The notes beneath the pieces are model-generated. The model was not told the origin of the DNA and made no database searches. It was given only the letters and a program-made list of their open reading frames with translations. A stretch of 6,773 nt of DNA from Desulfovibrio sp. Dsv1. GTDB taxonomy: Bacteria; Desulfobacterota; Desulfovibrionia; Desulfovibrionales; Desulfovibrionaceae. The DNA lies in assembly GCA_000403945.1 (NCBI GenBank), contig APFI01000017.1, positions 1 through 6,773 on the forward strand, in the 5' to 3' direction. Every line of letters starts with the position of its first letter. Position 1 is the first letter of the stretch. Position numbers and translations under genes: made by a program. Below are positions 5,140 to 6,773 of the stretch, in pieces.

Positions 5140-5208
5140 TATGCCCGGAAACGACCGGGCCGCGCCCGGACGGCATTTGGACCAGGGCGCGAAACCTGCC
5201 GCAAGGGC

Positions 5209-5239
5209 AAAAGAAAAGGCCCCTCGTTACCGGGGGGCC
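5209..5239 (-). terminator. Terminator of the tiny membrane protein operon
   Basis: On the minus strand GGCCCC (5234-5239) and GGGGCC (5218-5223) form a stem over ten bases, followed by TTTTCTTTT. It lies 23 bases after the stop of the 28-aa gene. Confidence 0.75.
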
Positions 5240-5262
5240 GTGTGGTCAGAAAGTTGTGGTTG

Positions 5263-5349
5263 TCAGGAGTGCTTGCGGGTCAGGCCTGCCCACAGTCCAA
5301 CGCCTATCACCAGGACGCCGATAATTGCGTATGCAGTCCAGGCACTCAT
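5263..5349 (-). CDS. Tiny membrane protein (28 aa)
   Basis: The product is 28 residues, MSAWTAYAIIGVLVIGVGLW plus AGLTRKHS. One hydrophobic helix spans about residues 4-23 and ends in a short basic tail. Its ATG overlaps the stop of the 53-aa gene as ATGA (5346-5349), so translation is probably coupled. A terminator follows at once, and this supports the gene being the real end of an operon despite its size. No family is recognised. Type I-like toxin peptide, holin partner and subunit of a membrane complex are all open. Confidence 0.6.
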   Translation of the reverse strand: MSAWTAYAIIGVLVIGVGLWAGLTRKHS

Positions 5350-5507
5350 TTTTTCGCCTCCCATACGGTAAAAATATAGCTCGCAGCCAGAAAAGCCCCG
5401 GCAAGCCAAATACCGTCCGTCTTGTTTTGGAACATCCCCAGAGCGATGCCCGCAATGGCGATTTTTTCCAGCACATCGGCAGTACGCTTCAAAATGGCTT
5501 TCTTCAT
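5346..5507 (-). CDS. Small two-helix membrane protein (53 aa)
   Basis: From ATG 5507 the product is 53 residues: a basic amphipathic start (MKKAILKRTADVLEK), a first hydrophobic segment at about 16-25 (IAIAGIALGMF), a turn (QNKTDG), a second at about 33-48 (IWLAGAFLAASYIFTVW) and the tail EAKK. This fits an inner-membrane hairpin protein. The frame is open upstream to 5639, but GAGG before ATG 5507 and the change in composition favour the short form. It is translationally coupled to the 28-aa gene. The promoter (5682-5710) lies 175 bp upstream, leaving a long leader of about 170 nt. The function is unknown. Confidence 0.6.
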   Translation of the reverse strand: MKKAILKRTADVLEKIAIAGIALGMFQNKTDGIWLAGAFLAASYIFTVWEAKK

Positions 5508-5629
5508 CTTCGCCTCACCCCACAGATAGCCATTTTCACGGCGTCCGTCCAGATCGCCGTGTGTGCTCCGGCTTGCGGGTACGGCGCAGGCAGCTATCCT
5601 CTCACCGCATCCCGGGGCCTTCTTCGCGT

Positions 5630-5683
5630 CTGTTTTCAATGAGCGCCGGGGCGGCTGGGCCTTCCCCGTGTCGGTGAAAACAG
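5630..5683. repeat. Inverted repeat in the leader of the membrane protein operon
   Basis: CTGTTTTCA (5630-5638) and TGAAAACAG (5675-5683) are perfect 9-bp arms with a 36-base GC-rich interior. The right arm touches the -10 of the promoter, so the fold would sit at the very start of the transcript or act in DNA. Confidence 0.5.
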
Positions 5684-5710
5684 GATAGAAGAAAAAAACT
5701 TTATTGTCAA
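5682..5710 (-). promoter_or_regulatory. Promoter of the tiny membrane protein operon
   Basis: On the minus strand TTGACA (5705-5710) is 17 bp from TATCCT (5682-5687). The spacer reads ATAAAGTTTTTTTCTTC, very like the B promoter spacer. The region from here to the gene at 5507 holds no other credible gene. Confidence 0.65.
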
Positions 5711-5738
5711 CATTTATATTGAAATTTTTTTCTTCTAT
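5685..5738. promoter_or_regulatory. Inverted repeat around the -35, likely operator
   Basis: ATAGAAGAAAAAAA (5685-5698) and TTTTTTTCTTCTAT (5725-5738) are perfect 14-bp arms, 26 bp apart. They flank the -35, and one arm reaches into the -10. The right arm is part of GAAATTTTTTTCTTC (5721-5735), repeated exactly at the B promoter (6633-6647). Confidence 0.6.
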
Positions 5739-5748
5739 TTATCCCGGT

Positions 5749-5775
5749 AAAAAGCCCGCCGGGTCAGGGCGGGCT
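5749..5775 (-). terminator. Terminator of the regulator B/DUF4160/DUF2442 operon
   Basis: On the minus strand AGCCCGCC-CTGACCC-GGCGGGCT is a perfect 8-bp stem (5753-5760 with 5768-5775) followed by TTTTT, 27 bases past the DUF2442 stop. Confidence 0.85.
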
Positions 5776-5801
5776 CATCGTGTGCGTGTTGGGGTGCCGG
5801 A

Positions 5802-6047
5802 TCAGTCGGGCAGGCCCATCAGGCCGGCAATAGAGATGTCTTCATCCACGTTCGGCCAGTGTATGCCGCTGCCCCTGCCGATGGGCTCCCAGTTGGCGCG
5901 CTGTTCCGGCGTGGCATCCCGCAGGCGGGGGAACCACTCCAGAGGAGCGGAGATGCTGCGGCCGTCGGCAAGCTCAAAGCAAACGGCGTACTCCGAAAAA
6001 ACAACATTCTGGACCACGGGATCAGGCATTACGGTCAAAGTGCTCAT
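5802..6047 (-). CDS. DUF2442 family protein (81 aa)
   Basis: The 81-residue product shows the DUF2442 pattern throughout: a strand-rich start with LADGRSISAPLEWFPRL at 26-42, then DATPEQRANWEPIGRGSGIHWPNVDEDISIAGLMGLPD with the hallmark GIHWP (61-65) and DEDISI (68-73). Length is normal for the family. ATG 6047 has GGAGG six bases upstream and lies 26 bp inside the DUF4160 gene, so the two overlap and are coupled. DUF2442 genes often sit beside DUF4160 genes, and the pair has been considered toxin-antitoxin-like; no activity can be read from the sequence. If the pair is such a system, this small protein would be the natural antitoxin candidate. Confidence 0.85.
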   Translation of the reverse strand: MSTLTVMPDPVVQNVVFSEYAVCFELADGRSISAPLEWFPRLRDATPEQRANWEPIGRGSGIHWPNVDEDISIAGLMGLPD

Positions 6048-6264
6048 GCCAAGCCTCCAAAAACAGTTCACGGTGTTCGCGGACGATAACGGCAAGCTGG
6101 GTCAGCTCATGGGGACGCAGACCGTAGGATCTGGCAAGGCGTCCGTCGACCAGCCAGAATTTGGCTTCCTTGCCCTGGGCCGCCGCATGGATATGGGCTG
6201 GCTCCTGACCTTCCTTGCTGAAAAAGAAGAAACGCCACAGGCCAATGCGCAAGATCGTGGGCAT
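6022..6264 (-). CDS. DUF4160 family protein (80 aa)
   Basis: The 80-residue protein matches DUF4160 from end to end: MPTILRIGLWRFFFFSKEG at the start, HIH at 24-26 after EPA, AKFWL at 34-38, LARSYGLRPHEL, and a final helix VREHRELFLEAWHEHF at 61-76. The HIH and the aromatic strand are the family's constant points. ATG 6264 lies one base after the stop of the regulator B gene, with GGGGAAG as the ribosome site, and its end overlaps the DUF2442 gene by 26 bp. This makes one tightly coupled three-gene transcript. The biochemical role is unknown. Toxin of a type II-like pair is an inference from the association with DUF2442. Confidence 0.85.
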   Translation of the reverse strand: MPTILRIGLWRFFFFSKEGQEPAHIHAAAQGKEAKFWLVDGRLARSYGLRPHELTQLAVIVREHRELFLEAWHEHFDRNA

Positions 6265-6265
6265 C

Positions 6266-6547
6266 CTACTTCCCCGCCGCCTTCACGGCCTTCAGGGCTT
6301 CCCGGCCAACGTCGACCCATGAAAGGCCAAGGGCTTCGCACAAGTTCACCATGTCCGTGAAGCGTATCTGCTGGGGCTTCTTGGTCGAAGTGCCCTTGAT
6401 AATCTGCATTTTCATTCTAGGGCTTTTTATCCAGCCAAAGGCAAGCGTGCCGATATATCCATCGGATTTCCCCAATCGTTTTTGTTCCCCTGCGATCCGT
6501 TGCCGGATCACGTCGTCACAAACATCCATTTCTTCTTTGGTAAGCAT
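6266..6547 (-). CDS. Small divergent XRE/Cro-like regulator B (93 aa)
   Basis: The 93-residue protein is a paralogue of regulator A (4647-4934). Shared parts are MLTKE-M---D--IR at the start and KKPQ-IR--D-VNLC-ALGL--VDV near residues 57-80. The pattern IRFTDMVNLCEALGLSWVDV resembles the end of XRE-type HTH domains. The frame is open to 6688, but the homology with A begins at ATG 6547, and the promoter lies between, so 6547 is the start. Shine-Dalgarno candidates are GGAG eleven bases upstream or AGAAGGG adjoining the ATG. It is the first gene of the operon with DUF4160 and DUF2442, so it probably controls that operon and, through a shared box, perhaps the membrane peptide operon. Confidence 0.7.
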   Translation of the reverse strand: MLTKEEMDVCDDVIRQRIAGEQKRLGKSDGYIGTLAFGWIKSPRMKMQIIKGTSTKKPQQIRFTDMVNLCEALGLSWVDVGREALKAVKAAGK

Positions 6548-6600
6548 CCCTTCTGCCACTCCAGTTTTTTCCTCCCTTGTAGCAGATTTTTTCTTCTGCC

Positions 6601-6647
6601 GACAATAGAAGATAAAATCTTTCCTGACAATAGAAATTTTTTTCTTC
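6601..6647. promoter_or_regulatory. Repeated boxes in the B promoter
   Basis: GACAATAGAA occurs at 6601-6610 and 6626-6635, 25 bp apart, covering the -10 and -35. Immediately upstream of the -35, GAAATTTTTTTCTTC (6633-6647) is identical to 5721-5735 near the membrane peptide promoter. The spacing is right for a repressor binding on one DNA face over about two and a half turns. Confidence 0.55.
6602..6630 (-). promoter_or_regulatory. Promoter of the regulator B operon
   Basis: On the minus strand TTGTCA (6625-6630) is 17 bp from TATTGT (6602-6607). The core TTGTCAGGAAAGATTTTATC is very similar to the promoter at 5682-5710. A GCAGA/TCTGC hairpin lies close to the predicted start (6582-6599). 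Confidence 0.6.
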
Positions 6648-6695
6648 AAACATAATCCACGGGCCAGCCCCACTGGCGGCCCCCACATCCGTTCT

Positions 6696-6773
6696 TTGAC
6701 AACCGACCCCGACGACCACGCCAGTCCTGACGGCCACGGGCAGCTCCCGCCCTGCAGGTGTCGCGTGTGAGGG
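6696..6773. repeat. Direct repeat R, copy 2 (reaches window end)
   Basis: This is the second copy of the 5061-5139 repeat, in the same orientation. The 42-bp part 6732-6773 differs from 5098-5139 at two positions. The copy runs to the window edge and may continue. It starts 148 bp upstream of regulator B; R1 starts 126 bp upstream of regulator A. Confidence 0.8.

Noticed and set aside
5030..5176. 48-aa minus-strand frame across repeat R1 (MPSGRGPVVSGH...)
   Set aside because: No Shine-Dalgarno, and the frame is not kept in R2 because of the length difference, so R is treated as non-coding.
5061..5324. Plus-strand frames starting at TTG in repeat R1
   Set aside because: Frames differ between R1 and R2, no ribosome site, and they run antisense into a terminator and the 28-aa gene.
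5704..6360. 218-aa plus-strand open frame
   Set aside because: It runs antisense across DUF2442, DUF4160 and part of regulator B, which match known families or a paralogue on the other strand; its own sequence is low-complexity and unrecognisable.
6601..6647. Possible CRISPR-like spacing of GACAATAGAA repeats
   Set aside because: Only two 10-bp copies, located on a promoter; an operator explains them better. No CRISPR array or cas gene is visible in the window.
3389..6773. Second copy of the tRNA 3' end marking the far attachment site
   Set aside because: I looked for the T-arm and acceptor sequence elsewhere in the window and found none, so the far end of the island is outside.

Overview
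The window looks like a bacterial accessory region of moderate to high GC content. It is probably from a Desulfovibrio-type sulfate reducer (Desulfovibrionales). That assignment is an inference: the integrase fragments and several small phage-type proteins resemble what I remember from that group, and nothing in the window proves it. The anchor is a complete tRNA-Pro(TGG) at 3313-3389. Mobile-element material lies to its right, and phage- or island-like genes lie to its left.

Left part (1-3312). Three small plus-strand genes come first: a 36-aa one-helix membrane protein, a 44-aa two-CxxC zinc ribbon protein, and a 93-aa unknown protein with its own, possibly leaderless, promoter. They meet a minus-strand operon at a nested inverted repeat (745-828) that probably terminates transcription from both sides. 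The operon reads from 2951 down to 874. It has a near-consensus promoter (2975-3003), then a ParB-like protein, a protein with a GGRRPGAGRK motif plus a ribbon-helix-helix-like end, and a 429-aa protein with a four-Cys zinc finger, three HTH-like repeats, a fourth HTH-like segment and a C-terminal GcrA/Myb-like HTH. An AT-rich stretch with G-runs (2952-3312) separates this operon from the tRNA.

Right part (3313-6773). Just past the tRNA and its terminator is a minus-strand tyrosine integrase broken by one in-frame TAA and with a damaged or unresolved N-terminus. The island may therefore no longer be able to excise by itself. Next come a small divergent XRE-like regulator (A), a two-gene operon of tiny membrane proteins (53 and 28 aa, ATGA overlap), and a three-gene operon made of a paralogous regulator (B), a DUF4160 protein and a DUF2442 protein. 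Neighbouring genes in the B operon are 1 nt apart or overlap by 26 nt. The last two resemble a toxin-antitoxin-type pair.

Regulators A and B each have a TTGTCA-N17 promoter and, about 125-150 bp upstream, a copy of an approximately 79-bp direct repeat (5061-5139 and 6696-6773). The 'repeat, promoter, regulator' block is therefore duplicated. The B promoter and the tiny-membrane-protein promoter share a 15-bp box and similar -35 to -10 sequences. This suggests that one repressor controls both the regulator/DUF operon and the membrane peptides. This linked module is the best candidate in the window for an undescribed system.
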